Source: Aliiroseovarius sp. F47248L
GTDB taxonomy: Bacteria; Pseudomonadota; Alphaproteobacteria; Rhodobacterales; Rhodobacteraceae
NCBI RefSeq assembly: GCF_023016085.1
Contig: NZ_JALKBF010000001.1
Location: forward strand, 2,801,307-2,865,306
Direction: 5' to 3'
Length of the DNA stretch: 64,000 nucleotides
Shown piece by piece: positions 1 through 9,040 of this stretch; within the stretch, counting starts at the first letter, position 1; each line of letters opens with the position of its first letter. Under the pieces are notes generated by a model that worked only from the letters and a program-made list of their open reading frames with translations, did no database searches and was not told where the DNA came from. A program made the position numbers and the translations under genes.

Positions 1-420
1 CGTAAGATCAGCGAGAAAAACCCAGGTCGTCTGGTTCTGGGCTGCGATCAAATTGCCGAACTTGGGGGCGAGGTCTTGTCCAAGCCGCAGACCGAAGAGG
101 ACGCGAAAGCGCAACTTGCCAAGATGTCGGGTCAGACTCATCGTTTGTTGTCAGCGGCCGTTCTGTATCAGGACGGAAAAGCGATATGGCGTCATGTGGG
201 TGTGGTGCGATTGCGAATGCGAGAGCTATCACAGGACTACATTGACAATTATGTGCCCCGCAATTGGAACAGCATCCGCCACTCTGTCGGGGCCTACAAG
301 CTGGAAGAAGAAGGTGTTCGTCTGTTTGCCAAGGTGGATGGCGACTATTTTAATGTTCTGGGGTTGCCGCTGTCAGAGCTGCTGTCATACCTGATCTTGC
401 GAGGAGATCTTGAAATATGA
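1..420 (+). CDS. maf: Maf-family nucleoside triphosphate pyrophosphatase, 3' part
   Basis: The frame is open from the first base, so the gene is cut at its 5' end; 139 residues are present of a family that is usually about 190-200. Maf proteins hydrolyse non-canonical or modified nucleoside triphosphates to monophosphates and pyrophosphate, acting in the cytosol as house-cleaning enzymes. The visible VLGCDQI segment near the left edge carries the family's conserved Asp-Gln pair, followed by SKPQTEEDA and a C-terminal half with NWNSIRHSVGAYKLEEEG. The stop overlaps the aroE start (ATGA), so the two genes are translationally coupled at the head of a maf-aroE-coaE-dnaQ run. Whether it is the YhdE or YceF subtype cannot be decided without the N-terminus. 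Confidence 0.9.
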   Translation, partial: RKISEKNPGRLVLGCDQIAELGGEVLSKPQTEEDAKAQLAKMSGQTHRLLSAAVLYQDGKAIWRHVGVVRLRMRELSQDYIDNYVPRNWNSIRHSVGAYKLEEEGVRLFAKVDGDYFNVLGLPLSELLSYLILRGDLEI

Positions 421-1253
421 GTGAACGACGTATTCCATTGGCAGGCGTGATCGGTGACCCGATCGAACATTCTTTGTCGCCGCGCCTGCATGGTCATTGG
501 CTGCGGACGAAAGCCATACCGGGATACTACATCCCGATGCGCGTCAGTAACGAAGATTTCGCGCATGTTATTCGAACCCTTCCCAAGGCAGGGTTTGTCG
601 GTGTGAACGTGACGATACCCCACAAGGAAACGGCGTTGAACATGGCGGATACGGTGACAGACCGTGCTGCGCTGATTGGCGCTGCCAACACACTGATCTT
701 TCGGTCTGATGGAAAGATTTATGCGGATAATACAGATGGCTACGGATTTACCGAGAACTTGCGCCAAGGGGCGTCGGACTGGGCACCAGAAACCGGGCCA
801 GCTGCCGTGTTCGGCGCTGGTGGGGCTGCGCGTGCTGTCATCGCATCATTGATCGAGGTCGGAGCACCCGAGATCCGCTTGGCAAACCGTACGCGTGCCC
901 GGTCCGATGCGCTGCGGGCCGAGTTTGGAAACCGGATCAAGGTGTTCGACTGGCTGCAAGCCGGCAACATGCTGGATGATGCCATGACTGTGGTGAACAC
1001 CACATCGCTTGGAATGGTGAATAAACCAGATTTCCGCGTGCCATTGGATGGATTTAATCCCAAAGCCGTGGTCACGGATTTGGTTTACACGCCGTTGCGC
1101 ACGCATTTTCTGGAGGAAGCCGCGAAGGCAGGATGTGTGACTGTTGATGGGCTTGGAATGCTATTGCATCAGGCTGTCCCGGGGTTCGAGCGATGGTTTG
1201 GACTGCGGCCCGAAGTTGACGATGCGCTGCGCAACGCAGTTCTTGGCATATGA
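417..1253 (+). CDS. aroE: shikimate dehydrogenase (NADP+)
   Basis: 278 residues, the normal length. AroE reduces 3-dehydroshikimate to shikimate with NADPH in aromatic amino acid synthesis. The shikimate-binding HSLSP (residues 18-22), the catalytic Lys70 in NVTIPHK and Asp107 in NTDGYGF are all present. The NADP-binding loop GAGGAARA is at about residues 133-140. The start overlaps the maf stop by four bases, and the stop overlaps the coaE start in the same way, so this is one operon. Nothing is missing from the active site. Confidence 0.97.
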   Translation: MSERRIPLAGVIGDPIEHSLSPRLHGHWLRTKAIPGYYIPMRVSNEDFAHVIRTLPKAGFVGVNVTIPHKETALNMADTVTDRAALIGAANTLIFRSDGKIYADNTDGYGFTENLRQGASDWAPETGPAAVFGAGGAARAVIASLIEVGAPEIRLANRTRARSDALRAEFGNRIKVFDWLQAGNMLDDAMTVVNTTSLGMVNKPDFRVPLDGFNPKAVVTDLVYTPLRTHFLEEAAKAGCVTVDGLGMLLHQAVPGFERWFGLRPEVDDALRNAVLGI

Positions 1254-1849
1254 GCAACCCGTTCATCATCGGTCTGACAGGGTCGATTGGCATGGGTAAA
1301 TCGACCACTGCGACCATGTTTGCGGAAGAAGGTGTGCCAGTCTGGGATGCTGATGCAGCGGTTCATCGAATTTACGCACCCGGCGGGGCTGCTGTTGAGC
1401 CATTGCGCGCCATATACCCTGACGCGATTGTTGGCGGGGCGGTGGACAGGAATATTCTGAAAGACTGGATCGGAAAGGATCCCAGCGCGCTTAAGCAGAT
1501 CGAAGCGGTTGTGCACCCTCTTGTCGCGCAGGACCGCGCGGATTTTATTGCCGGCTCTGATGCACCAATCGTGGTGCTTGATATTCCCCTGCTGTTTGAG
1601 ACCGGCGCAGATGATCGGATGGACTTGGTCGTTGTCGTCTCTGCCCCTGCCGATTTGCAGCGTGCGCGGGTTTTGGCGCGCGGGACCATGAGCACTGAAC
1701 AGTTCAACACAATCCTTGCAAAACAGATGCCGGATGCGGAAAAACGAAAGCGCGCGGATGTGGTGATCCCAACGGAAACCATGGACGATGCGCGAACCGC
1801 CGTGAGAGCGGTCGTCACCCAAGTGAAGGAGCGTTTATCCCATGCGTGA
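1250..1849 (+). CDS. coaE: dephospho-CoA kinase
   Basis: 199 residues. The enzyme phosphorylates the 3'-hydroxyl of dephospho-CoA, the last step of coenzyme A synthesis. The P-loop GLTGSIGMGKST spans residues 8-19, with Lys17 as the nucleotide-binding lysine. The DADAAVHRIYAPGG segment and a D-I-P-L-L-F-E motif near residue 115 are typical of CoaE. It overlaps aroE by four bases at the start and dnaQ by eight bases at the end. The aroE-coaE-dnaQ order is common in alphaproteobacteria. Confidence 0.97.
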   Translation: MSNPFIIGLTGSIGMGKSTTATMFAEEGVPVWDADAAVHRIYAPGGAAVEPLRAIYPDAIVGGAVDRNILKDWIGKDPSALKQIEAVVHPLVAQDRADFIAGSDAPIVVLDIPLLFETGADDRMDLVVVVSAPADLQRARVLARGTMSTEQFNTILAKQMPDAEKRKRADVVIPTETMDDARTAVRAVVTQVKERLSHA

Positions 1850-2573
1850 GATTGTGCTGGATACAGAAACCACGGGGTTTGATCCGGATGGCGGCGACCG
1901 GATCGTCGAAATCGGGTGTCTTGAACTGTATAATCACATGCCCACGGGCAAGACGTTTCACCAATATATCAACCCGGAACGCGACATGCCGGACGAAGCG
2001 TTTGGGGTGCACGGGATCGGCCCCGACCTGCTTCTGAGCCCGCGCGCAGCGCAGGCCGGTGAGGTGACGTTGAAAGATAAACCAGTGTTCAAACTGGTCG
2101 GGCAGGCCTTTCTGGATTTCATCGGCGACGCACGTCTGGTCATCCACAATGCCAGCTTTGACATGAAGTTTCTGAATGCCGAGCTGAAATGGATGGGCTT
2201 GCCATTGATCCCGTGGGAGCAGGCCACCGACACGCTGGCCATCGCCCGCAAGAAATTTCCGGGCGCCCCGGCTTCGCTGGACGCGCTGTGTCGCCGGTTT
2301 GGCATCGACAATTCATCGCGCACCCTGCACGGCGCGTTGCTGGACAGTGAAATACTGGCCGAGGTGTATCTGGAGCTGATCGGTGGGCGGCAGCCTGACC
2401 TTGTGCTGGCCCCCGATCAGGGTGCCGCGTCCGAGGCGGGGGGAAATGGCGCGTGGCGTCCAACGCAGCGCCCGACGCCCCTGCCCAGCCGGGTCAGCAA
2501 AGAAGAAGCCGCCGCCCATGACGCTTTCATTGAAAAGCTGGGCGACGGTGCTGTTTGGAAAACCTATCGCTAG
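1842..2573 (+). CDS. dnaQ: DNA polymerase III epsilon subunit (3'-5' proofreading exonuclease)
   Basis: 243 residues. It is the proofreading exonuclease of the replicative polymerase core. DEDDh exonuclease motifs are visible: Asp7 and Glu9 in LDTETTG, HNASFDMKF for Exo II, and HGALLDSEIL for Exo III with the catalytic His and Asp. After the exonuclease domain (to about residue 180) comes a low-complexity linker and a C-terminal tail that would bind the alpha subunit. The start lies inside the end of coaE, so translation is probably coupled. It is convergent with secB, with 15 bases between the stops. Confidence 0.95.
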   Translation: MREIVLDTETTGFDPDGGDRIVEIGCLELYNHMPTGKTFHQYINPERDMPDEAFGVHGIGPDLLLSPRAAQAGEVTLKDKPVFKLVGQAFLDFIGDARLVIHNASFDMKFLNAELKWMGLPLIPWEQATDTLAIARKKFPGAPASLDALCRRFGIDNSSRTLHGALLDSEILAEVYLELIGGRQPDLVLAPDQGAASEAGGNGAWRPTQRPTPLPSRVSKEEAAAHDAFIEKLGDGAVWKTYR

Positions 2574-2588
2574 GTGAAGCAGCTTGGG

Positions 2589-3080
2589 TCAGTTGACCTT
2601 TGCATCGCCTTGTTCAGCGGCAACGCGGCGCTCGATCTCGTGGCGATACAGCGCAAGGAAATCGACAGTATCCAGGTTCAGCGACGGGAAGCCGCCATCA
2701 CGGGTCACGTCCGCCACGATGCGACGCACGAAGGGGAACAACATGCGGGGGCATTCGATCATCAGGAAGGGGTGCATCTGATCTTCGGGCACGTTTTCGA
2801 CCTGAAAGATTCCGGCATATTCCAGTTCCATCAGGAACAATTGTTCGCCACCGTTCTTGTTCTTCGACCCGATCGTGTATTTCGAGATCACTTCGAACTG
2901 GTTGTCAGTCGGGCGCTTTTTGGCGTCCAGTGCGACTTCGACATTAATGTCGGGCTGAACTTCACCCTGGACACCCTTTTGAGCCAAAATATTCTCAAAC
3001 GACATGTCGCGGATGAATTGGCCAAGAACCTGCATCTTGGGTTGGACAGGGGCGGTTTGTGCTTTGGCTTCCTCGGCCAT
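2589..3080 (-). CDS. secB: protein-export chaperone SecB
   Basis: 163 residues. SecB is a tetrameric cytosolic chaperone that holds preproteins unfolded and hands them to SecA. The body (from VLGQFIRDMSFENILAQKG through MLFPFVRRIVADVTRDGGFP) matches the family over its full length. The start chosen is the ATG at 3080, reading MAEEAKAQ, because a good ribosome site (AAGGAGAAG) lies just upstream; a longer frame to 3122 has no such support. It is read divergently from idi, with about 100 bases between the starts. Its partner secA is at 26.0 kb. Confidence 0.95.
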   Translation of the reverse strand: MAEEAKAQTAPVQPKMQVLGQFIRDMSFENILAQKGVQGEVQPDINVEVALDAKKRPTDNQFEVISKYTIGSKNKNGGEQLFLMELEYAGIFQVENVPEDQMHPFLMIECPRMLFPFVRRIVADVTRDGGFPSLNLDTVDFLALYRHEIERRVAAEQGDAKVN

Positions 3081-3183
3081 GATCTTCTCCTTCGGGAAAA
3101 ACTGTTGGCATGTGCTTACCACCTTGACCCGGCACCCTCAACAAGGGGTTTTCCAACGCCCGGTTTGGCGCTATCTGGGCGCT

Positions 3184-3705
3184 ATGACTGATATGATCCC
3201 CGCCTGGATAAACGGCACCTTGACCCCGGTTGATAAACTTCAGGCCCATGTGGATGGCGTGAAGCACAAAGCCGTGTCGGTGTTTTTGTTTCACGCGGAC
3301 AAGGTATTGATCCAGCAACGGGCGGCAGGAAAGTATCACACGCCTAACAAATGGGCGAACAGTTGCTGCACCCATCCGCATTGGGATGAAGATCCGCGCG
3401 ATTGTGCGATCCGGCGGCTTGAAGAAGAGCTGGGGATTACTGGTGTTCAACCGAAATGGGTGGAAAAGTTGGAATATCGCGCCGATGTGGGCGGCGGGCT
3501 GATCGAACATGAGGTGGTCGATATGTTCGTCATTCACGCCGATGAAGTGCCACAGATCACCCTGAACCCATCAGAGGTGCAGGCAATCCAATGGCTGGAC
3601 CGATCAACGCTAGAAAACAAAATCGTCCAAGCCCCCAACGATTTTACCCCGTGGCTGAAAATCTATATGTCCAAGTATGCAAGCTCAGTGTTTGGTCCAG
3701 CCTGA
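3184..3705 (+). CDS. idi: isopentenyl-diphosphate delta-isomerase, type 1
   Basis: 173 residues with a Nudix-fold core. Type 1 Idi interconverts isopentenyl and dimethylallyl diphosphate for quinone, carotenoid and other isoprenoid synthesis. The catalytic Cys62 sits in NSCCTHPHWDED and the catalytic Glu110 in IEHEVVDMF; the acidic Nudix-like stretch RRLEEELGI is present. The start at 3184 (MTDMIPAW) gives the usual family length. An upstream extension of the open frame overlaps secB and is not needed. The 3' end overlaps the tail of fxsA by 21 bases on the opposite strand. Confidence 0.93.
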   Translation: MTDMIPAWINGTLTPVDKLQAHVDGVKHKAVSVFLFHADKVLIQQRAAGKYHTPNKWANSCCTHPHWDEDPRDCAIRRLEEELGITGVQPKWVEKLEYRADVGGGLIEHEVVDMFVIHADEVPQITLNPSEVQAIQWLDRSTLENKIVQAPNDFTPWLKIYMSKYASSVFGPA

Positions 3706-4188
3706 TGGGCCTTCAACACCCGGATGTGTCGGACGTTTTTCAGGCGTTACATCGGTAAAATCCCCGTCGATCACCTCATCGTCCGGGTGATGCGGGCGCT
3801 GAGGATGCTGCTGCCCCTGTTGCCCCATCGAGAAAGTTTGAACCTGAATGCGGGACCGTGCCCAGTTGTAAACCCCGCGGCGAACGGCCGGGATCAGCAA
3901 CGCAAACCCCACGAAATCGGTGAAGAAACCAGGTGTCAAAAGCAACGCGCCGGAAAACAGGATCATCGCGCCATGGGCCAATGGCTCGGTTGGATCGTTT
4001 AATTGACCGAAGCTTTCACGCAGTTGTGACAAGGCCAAAGCCCCCTGCGCGCGCATCAATTGCGTGCCGACGACGGCGGTCAATACAACGATTGCGAGCG
4101 TTGGCCACAAGCCAATTGCGCCCCCAACCTGAATGAACAGGGCGATCTCGATCAGCGGAACCGCGATGAACAGCGCAAAAAGCCACAT
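3685..4188 (-). CDS. fxsA: FxsA family membrane protein
   Basis: 167 residues. FxsA is an inner-membrane protein whose overproduction in E. coli relieves exclusion of phage T7 by the F plasmid; its normal role is unknown. The start MWLFALFIAVPLIEIALFI gives a first membrane helix directly, then a second hydrophobic segment (TLAIVVLTAVVGTQLM) and a third near GAMILFSGALLLTPGFFTDFVGFALL, which is the family signature. A Gln/His-rich, poorly conserved cytosolic tail follows. It is divergent from the Tim44-like gene. Confidence 0.88.
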   Translation of the reverse strand: MWLFALFIAVPLIEIALFIQVGGAIGLWPTLAIVVLTAVVGTQLMRAQGALALSQLRESFGQLNDPTEPLAHGAMILFSGALLLTPGFFTDFVGFALLIPAVRRGVYNWARSRIQVQTFSMGQQGQQHPQRPHHPDDEVIDGDFTDVTPEKRPTHPGVEGPSGWTKH

Positions 4189-4293
4189 TGGGCATGTCTC
4201 CTTTTCATTTCGAACGGTGGACTTGGCCCCGCTCAGCACCTACATATGTCTCCGGTTGCCGCGTTTCCATATCGCGCTTGAAAAGAGGTATAA

Positions 4294-4953
4294 ATGAGCT
4301 CATCCCTGATCCAGCTTCTGGTGCTTGCCGGAATTGCCCTGTTTCTGATTTTGCGCCTGCGCGATGTGCTTGGCACGCGGGAAGGGTTCGAAAAGCCTGT
4401 GGTGACACGAAACGATGATCGCCGCCTTGGCCGCGATCAGCTTGAAGTGATCGAAGGCGGACCCGACAGCGACATCACCGACCACGTTCCCGAAGGCAGC
4501 GCCGCCGCGCAAGCGTTGGCCGCGATGAAGGGCGCAGAGCCGTCCTTTAATGTCAGCGAGTTTCTGGGCGGTGCGCGCGGCGCATACGAGATGATCCTGA
4601 TGGGGTTCGAAGCCGGCGATCTGGCGCAGATTAAACCATTCCTCGCCGACGATGTGTATGAAACATTCGCATCCGTGATCGAGGCGCGCGAAAAGAAGGG
4701 TCTGTCTGTTGACGCCAAATTCGTAGGTCTGCGCGAGCTGAAACTGGTCGATGCCGAGTTCAACCCGGACACGAACGAAGGCGAAGTGACCGTGCGATTT
4801 ATCGGTGAATTGACCTCGGTTGTGCGCGACAAGGGTGGCGACATCATCGAAGGCAACCCTAACGAAGTGAAGCGCCAGAAAGATGTCTGGACATTTGCCC
4901 GCATTATGGGGTCGGACAATCCAAACTGGCAGCTGGTCGCCACGGGTGGATGA
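4294..4953 (+). CDS. Tim44/TimA-family membrane-anchored adaptor
   Basis: 219 residues: an N-terminal membrane helix (about residues 5-20), a charged linker, then a Tim44-like domain (FNVSEFLGGARGAYEMILMGFEAGDLAQIKPFLADDVYETF onwards, ending LVATGG). Bacterial members resemble the mitochondrial import-motor anchor Tim44 and are thought to act as inner-membrane adaptors facing the cytosol. Alphaproteobacteria commonly carry it near fxsA, secB and mltA, as here. Its stop overlaps the mltA start, suggesting co-translation with this lytic transglycosylase. The molecular partner is not evident. Confidence 0.85.
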   Translation: MSSSLIQLLVLAGIALFLILRLRDVLGTREGFEKPVVTRNDDRRLGRDQLEVIEGGPDSDITDHVPEGSAAAQALAAMKGAEPSFNVSEFLGGARGAYEMILMGFEAGDLAQIKPFLADDVYETFASVIEAREKKGLSVDAKFVGLRELKLVDAEFNPDTNEGEVTVRFIGELTSVVRDKGGDIIEGNPNEVKRQKDVWTFARIMGSDNPNWQLVATGG

Positions 4954-5981
4954 TGTTTCGGGGGCTGGCATTTGCGCTGGCCCTTTTGGGCACGCCCGCT
5001 TTTGCAGGGTTGGATGACGCCGACATCACAATTCTTTCGTTCGACGAGTTGAACGGCTGGGACCGCGACAACCATCAAGAGGCGCTGGCTGTGTTTCTGG
5101 ACACCTGTCGCGATCTGGATGACCCCCAATGGCGACCAATTTGTGCGCTGGCAGCGCAGCAGGACGACGGCAAAACCTTTTTCGAGCTGTTCTTTCGCCC
5201 TGTCCTGATCCGGGATGGCAATGACCCATTGTTCACCGCCTATTATGAGCCGGAAATCCGCGGCTCACGTACGCAGTCGCTCAGATATCGCTATCCCGTA
5301 TATCGAAAACCGCCAGAGCTGAAATCGGGTGATGTCTGGTTGTCGCGCCGTGAGATCGAAGATGGCGGCGCACTTCAGGGCCGTGGGCTTGAAATCGCTT
5401 GGGTTGAAGACCCGGTCGAGCTTCAATTTCTGCAAATTCAGGGGTCCGGACGGATTCGGCTTGCTGAAGGCGGCACCATTCGACTGGGTTATGGTGGTTC
5501 CAACGGGCACAGCTTCATGTCACTGGGCAACGAGCTTGTGCGGCAGGGAATTTATAACGAACACCAGGTTTCCCAAAAGGTCATTCAGAACTGGGTGAAA
5601 CGCAATCCCGAGGCGGGGCGCGAACTGCTCTTGTCAAACCCGTCCTATGTGTTTTTCCGGCTGATCGGTAAGGTGTCAGCACACAAGGGTCCGCTGGGCG
5701 CGATGAACCGGTCGATCACCGCGCACCGGTCTGTCGCGGTTGATCCGAAATACACTGCACTGGGCGCACCGGTCTGGTTAGAGAAGAAAGGCAAAGAGCC
5801 ATTCAATCGCCTGATGATCGCCCAAGATACGGGATCACGGGTCAAGGGCGCACAGCGCGCCGATATTTTCTGGGGCACCGGTGCGCACGCGGGGCGTCTG
5901 GCTGGCCAGATCCGCGATGATGGCCGGATGGTCGTACTGCTGCCGATCCAGCGTGCTTTTGCCATGCTGCCCGAGAACTAG
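4950..5981 (+). CDS. mltA: membrane-bound lytic murein transglycosylase A
   Basis: 343 residues with a cleavable-looking signal (FRGLAFALALLGTPAFA, cut near residue 20). There is no lipobox cysteine, so it is probably periplasmic rather than a lipoprotein. MltA cleaves the MurNAc-GlcNAc bond of peptidoglycan, leaving 1,6-anhydro ends. The barrel domain contains QIQGSGRIRLAEGG and LGYGGSNGHSF; the C-terminal 3D domain carries Asp293 (QDTGSRVKGAQ) and Asp305 (RADIFWGTG), the latter region holding the catalytic acid. Overlap with the Tim44-like gene and a two-base gap to the Smr gene make a three-gene operon. Confidence 0.93.
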   Translation: MMFRGLAFALALLGTPAFAGLDDADITILSFDELNGWDRDNHQEALAVFLDTCRDLDDPQWRPICALAAQQDDGKTFFELFFRPVLIRDGNDPLFTAYYEPEIRGSRTQSLRYRYPVYRKPPELKSGDVWLSRREIEDGGALQGRGLEIAWVEDPVELQFLQIQGSGRIRLAEGGTIRLGYGGSNGHSFMSLGNELVRQGIYNEHQVSQKVIQNWVKRNPEAGRELLLSNPSYVFFRLIGKVSAHKGPLGAMNRSITAHRSVAVDPKYTALGAPVWLEKKGKEPFNRLMIAQDTGSRVKGAQRADIFWGTGAHAGRLAGQIRDDGRMVVLLPIQRAFAMLPEN

Positions 5982-5983
5982 GA

Positions 5984-6577
5984 ATGGCCCGCCGCCCCAG
6001 ACATCTGAGCGCCGAAGACAAAGCGCTTTGGAAAAAGGTGGCGGACAGCACCGAGCGGATGCACGCTGCCCGTCCGCTGGTCGAATTGCCTGCGGCAAAC
6101 TCGCCTTTGACGAAAAAACCGCAGCCGAAAGCGTGCCACCCGGCGTTTCAAGTTGGGCAGAACACCAAGCCAAACGCCCTGCCCCATGATCTTGCACCGT
6201 CCTTATCCAACAGCGTTGCCAGCCAGCCTGTGTCGATGGATCGCAAGACATTCGGCAAGATGAAAAAGGGGCGCTTGTCGCCCGAATCGCGGATTGACTT
6301 GCACGGAATGACCATCGCGCAAGCGCATCCCGTTCTGATACGGTTCATACTTGATGCGGCCGCTGCCGATCGCAGGTTGGTTCTGGTGATTACTGGCAAG
6401 GGTAAGCATCGTGACGATGGCGGGCCTATTCCGGTGCGGCACGGCGTGTTGCGTCATCAGGTGCCGCACTGGCTGAACACTATGCCGCTAAAGCAGTATG
6501 TTTTGCAAATAACCGAGGCGCATTTGAAGCATGGCGGTCAGGGGGCGTACTACGTCTATCTGCGCAGACGCCGCTGA
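5984..6577 (+). CDS. Smr/MutS2-type endonuclease-domain protein
   Basis: 197 residues. A basic N-terminal half (RPRHLSAEDKALWKKVADST) is followed by a C-terminal Smr domain: LHGMTIAQAHPVLIRFI, the glycine-rich VLVITGKGKH, and a terminal HGGQGAYYVYLRRRR. Smr domains nick or cut branched DNA or RNA; the motif LDLHG, here DLHGM, and TGKG are the expected active-site elements. The alphaproteobacterial stand-alone form has no MutS domain. The start follows the mltA stop by two bases. Confidence 0.88.
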   Translation: MARRPRHLSAEDKALWKKVADSTERMHAARPLVELPAANSPLTKKPQPKACHPAFQVGQNTKPNALPHDLAPSLSNSVASQPVSMDRKTFGKMKKGRLSPESRIDLHGMTIAQAHPVLIRFILDAAAADRRLVLVITGKGKHRDDGGPIPVRHGVLRHQVPHWLNTMPLKQYVLQITEAHLKHGGQGAYYVYLRRRR

Positions 6578-6580
6578 TCG

Positions 6581-7675
6581 CTATTGCGTAATGGGTGTCA
6601 CAATCAGGCGCGTCGCATTTTGCACCACCAAGACAGTGCCGGGGATGAGCCCAACACGTGTGGATGGATCGCCCCCATAGGCTGCACCAAGGTCCGGTAC
6701 TTTCTGCAACAGGCGCAGGAAGGACGGCGAAGCCAGGGCAGTTGCGTGGTCGATCTTGCCATCGCTAAATGCGGAAATATCGACCATGGTCACATCAAGC
6801 GCGGCCAGCTTCTGCACATCGGTTGTGTTGCCCAAGCGCGCGGTTTGTCCGGTCAGACTGGCCGACAGACGCAGCGCGATGTCGCGAGTTGAAGAGAAAA
6901 TGTAAAACGGCTGCGGCAGTTTGCCGATCCGATCAGCCTGAGCGCGGAAGACGTCAATATCAATGTCGGGCGAGATCAGAATAACGCCACTGATCTTGCG
7001 CAATCCATTTTGGCCATCGGCGATGGTCATCTGGCGCATCGTTTCCATCGCCAGTAGTGCACCCATCGAATGCCCGACCAGCAGAATCTCGTCTGCGCCA
7101 GCTTCCGAAACCGCCCGGATCGTCGCCTCCAACCCGTCGCGCGCAATCAGCATCGAGTCACGGTCATACCCATAGCCCAAAGGATGCCCGGCGCTGGGCC
7201 AGGAATAATGAACGGGCAGGAACGGCAAATCCAGATCTTCGGAAATCTGCGCAAACCGATACAACCCCTCTGCAAAGTTGTTGTTGAAGCCGTGCACGAA
7301 AATAATGGCCGTGCGCTGTTCGGCCCGTCTGTGCGCAAGCTCGCCGCGCAGCGCGGTTCGGAAATCACCTTGTGTAGTCAGGGGCAAAAAGCTGTCCAAC
7401 AGAAAATGCGTTGACGGGTCGGGTGTTTTGCGTCGCGGCCATTCGATGCTTCCCGGCTCACGGTCGCGCGGAACCGAAACGTCGTAGCGACCGAAGACCA
7501 AGTCGCGACTGCGGTTGCCGCTTGGAAAACCTTGCTCGTCCATTTCGCGCGTCGTGCCGACATAGATACGCTGTAAATCGCCGATTTTTGCCGCGCCTTC
7601 AAATAGCGTGATCTTCCCGCGCGGCGCACAGGAGGCAAGCAGCAAGACAATGACAAGGTGATGAACAATACGCAC
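6581..7675 (-). CDS. DUF900-type alpha/beta hydrolase, putative lipoprotein
   Basis: 364 residues. The N-terminus is a lipoprotein signal ending in LLLASC, so the protein is probably lipid-anchored in the cell envelope. The body is an alpha/beta-hydrolase: IIFVHGFNNNFAEGLYRFAQ for the oxyanion strand, and the nucleophile elbow LVGHSMGALLAMETM. DUF900 proteins share the opening IYVGTTREMDEQGF and the RYDVSVPRDREPG region. Substrate unknown; esterase or lipase activity is an inference from the fold. It is convergent with the smr gene and lies downstream of hslU, from which it is separated by two hairpins. Confidence 0.8.
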   Translation of the reverse strand: MRIVHHLVIVLLLASCAPRGKITLFEGAAKIGDLQRIYVGTTREMDEQGFPSGNRSRDLVFGRYDVSVPRDREPGSIEWPRRKTPDPSTHFLLDSFLPLTTQGDFRTALRGELAHRRAEQRTAIIFVHGFNNNFAEGLYRFAQISEDLDLPFLPVHYSWPSAGHPLGYGYDRDSMLIARDGLEATIRAVSEAGADEILLVGHSMGALLAMETMRQMTIADGQNGLRKISGVILISPDIDIDVFRAQADRIGKLPQPFYIFSSTRDIALRLSASLTGQTARLGNTTDVQKLAALDVTMVDISAFSDGKIDHATALASPSFLRLLQKVPDLGAAYGGDPSTRVGLIPGTVLVVQNATRLIVTPITQ

Positions 7676-7684
7676 GTGTGGCTC

Positions 7685-7737
7685 CTCGGGTTCCGCCCTT
7701 GGATACCCGAGGATTTGATGTCTGCATAGACATCAAA
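7685..7737 (-). terminator. two consecutive hairpins at the end of hslU
   Basis: A perfect 10-base inverted repeat (7714-7723 with 7728-7737, loop GCAT) overlaps the hslU stop codon at 7733-7735. Just beyond it is a second inverted repeat, CTCGGGT (7685-7691) with ACCCGAG (7705-7711). Neither is followed by a clear run of T on the minus strand, so a strong intrinsic terminator is not certain. They may terminate, protect the hslU 3' end, or separate hslVU from the downstream lipoprotein gene. Confidence 0.5.
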
Positions 7738-9040
7738 GCATGTAGCGGCTCACATCTGTGGCGGTCATCAGCTCACCAAGGTTTTGATCCACGAAAGCCT
7801 TGTCGACCACGACCTTGTCGCCAGCGCGGTCCGGCGCGGTGAAGCTCAGTTCTTCGAACACACGTTCAAGCACGGTGTAAAGCCGCCGCGCACCAATGTT
7901 TTCGACACTTTGGTTCACCTCGGCCGCTATGCTGGCCAGTGCGGCAATGCCGTTCTCAGTGAACTCGACCGTCACCTCTTCGGTGTCCATAAGTGCCGTG
8001 TATTGTCGTGTCAGCGCATTGTCTGTTTCTGTCAGAATACGCACGAAATCTTCTTCCGTCAGCGCACGAAGCTCGACGCGAATAGGCAGGCGACCCTGAA
8101 GCTCGGGCAGCAAGTCCGAGGGCTTGGCGACATGAAATGCGCCAGAAGCAATGAACAGGATATGATCGGTTTTCACCGCGCCATGCTTGGTGGAAACAGT
8201 CGTGCCTTCGATCAGCGGCAGCAGATCGCGCTGCACACCCTCGCGGCTGACATCGGCTCCACGCGCGTCCGATTTCGCACAAACTTTGTCGATCTCGTCC
8301 AGAAAGACGATGCCATTTTGCTCTACTGATTCCAGCGCGGCGCGGGTAACGGTTTCATCGTCCAGCAACTTATCTGCCTCGTCCGAGATCAGAATGTCAT
8401 AGCTGTCGCGAACGGTCATCTTCTTCTTCACGGTGCGCTGGCCGAACGCCTTTCCGAACATGTCGCCCAGATTCAGCATTCCCATGCCTTGTCCCGGCTG
8501 GCCGGGCACATCGAGCATTTGCATCGGGTTCGAACTGTCTGCAATCTCCAGTTCGACCTCGTGGTCGTCCAGCTCGCCTGAATGCAGCTTTTTGCGGAAC
8601 ATCTCGCGCGTGTTTTCGCGCGCGTCAGTGCCGGCAATGGCCTCGATTACCCGATCTTCGGCAGCAGCTTCGGCGCGGGCTTTCACGTCCTCGCGCATGT
8701 GTTCGCGGGTTTGCATGATCGCCGCGTCCACCAGATCACGCACGATCTGCTCAACATCGCGCCCGACATAGCCGACCTCGGTAAACTTCGTCGCTTCTAC
8801 CTTGATGAAAGGTGCGCGGGCAAGCTTGGCCAGGCGGCGGCTGATTTCGGTCTTGCCGACTCCGGTGGGGCCGATCATCAGGATGTTCTTGGGGTAAACC
8901 TCGTCGCGCAGATCATCGGTCAATTGCCTGCGCCGCCAACGGTTGCGCAGCGCCACGGCGACCGCGCGCTTGGCGTCTTTTTGCCCGATGATATAGCGAT
9001 CCAGCTCGCTGACGATTTCGCGGGGGGTCAGGTCGGTCAT
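7733..9040 (-). CDS. hslU: HslU, ATPase subunit of the HslVU protease
   Basis: 435 residues. HslU is the AAA+ unfoldase that feeds substrates to HslV. Walker [10 protein letters not shown] is near residue 56, Walker B with [10 protein letters not shown] is in the middle, and the intermediate domain lies between them. The C-terminus ends SRYML, close to the C-terminal peptide that docks into HslV. It is downstream of hslV with an ATGA overlap, so the two subunits are made together. Induction by heat shock is expected; see the candidate promoter upstream of hslV. Confidence 0.97.
   Translation of the reverse strand: MTDLTPREIVSELDRYIIGQKDAKRAVAVALRNRWRRRQLTDDLRDEVYPKNILMIGPTGVGKTEISRRLAKLARAPFIKVEATKFTEVGYVGRDVEQIVRDLVDAAIMQTREHMREDVKARAEAAAEDRVIEAIAGTDARENTREMFRKKLHSGELDDHEVELEIADSSNPMQMLDVPGQPGQGMGMLNLGDMFGKAFGQRTVKKKMTVRDSYDILISDEADKLLDDETVTRAALESVEQNGIVFLDEIDKVCAKSDARGADVSREGVQRDLLPLIEGTTVSTKHGAVKTDHILFIASGAFHVAKPSDLLPELQGRLPIRVELRALTEEDFVRILTETDNALTRQYTALMDTEEVTVEFTENGIAALASIAAEVNQSVENIGARRLYTVLERVFEELSFTAPDRAGDKVVVDKAFVDQNLGELMTATDVSRYML

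Noticed and set aside
2574..3191. Plus-strand frame of 205 codons across secB
   Set aside because: It is antisense to secB, which is a clear full-length family member.
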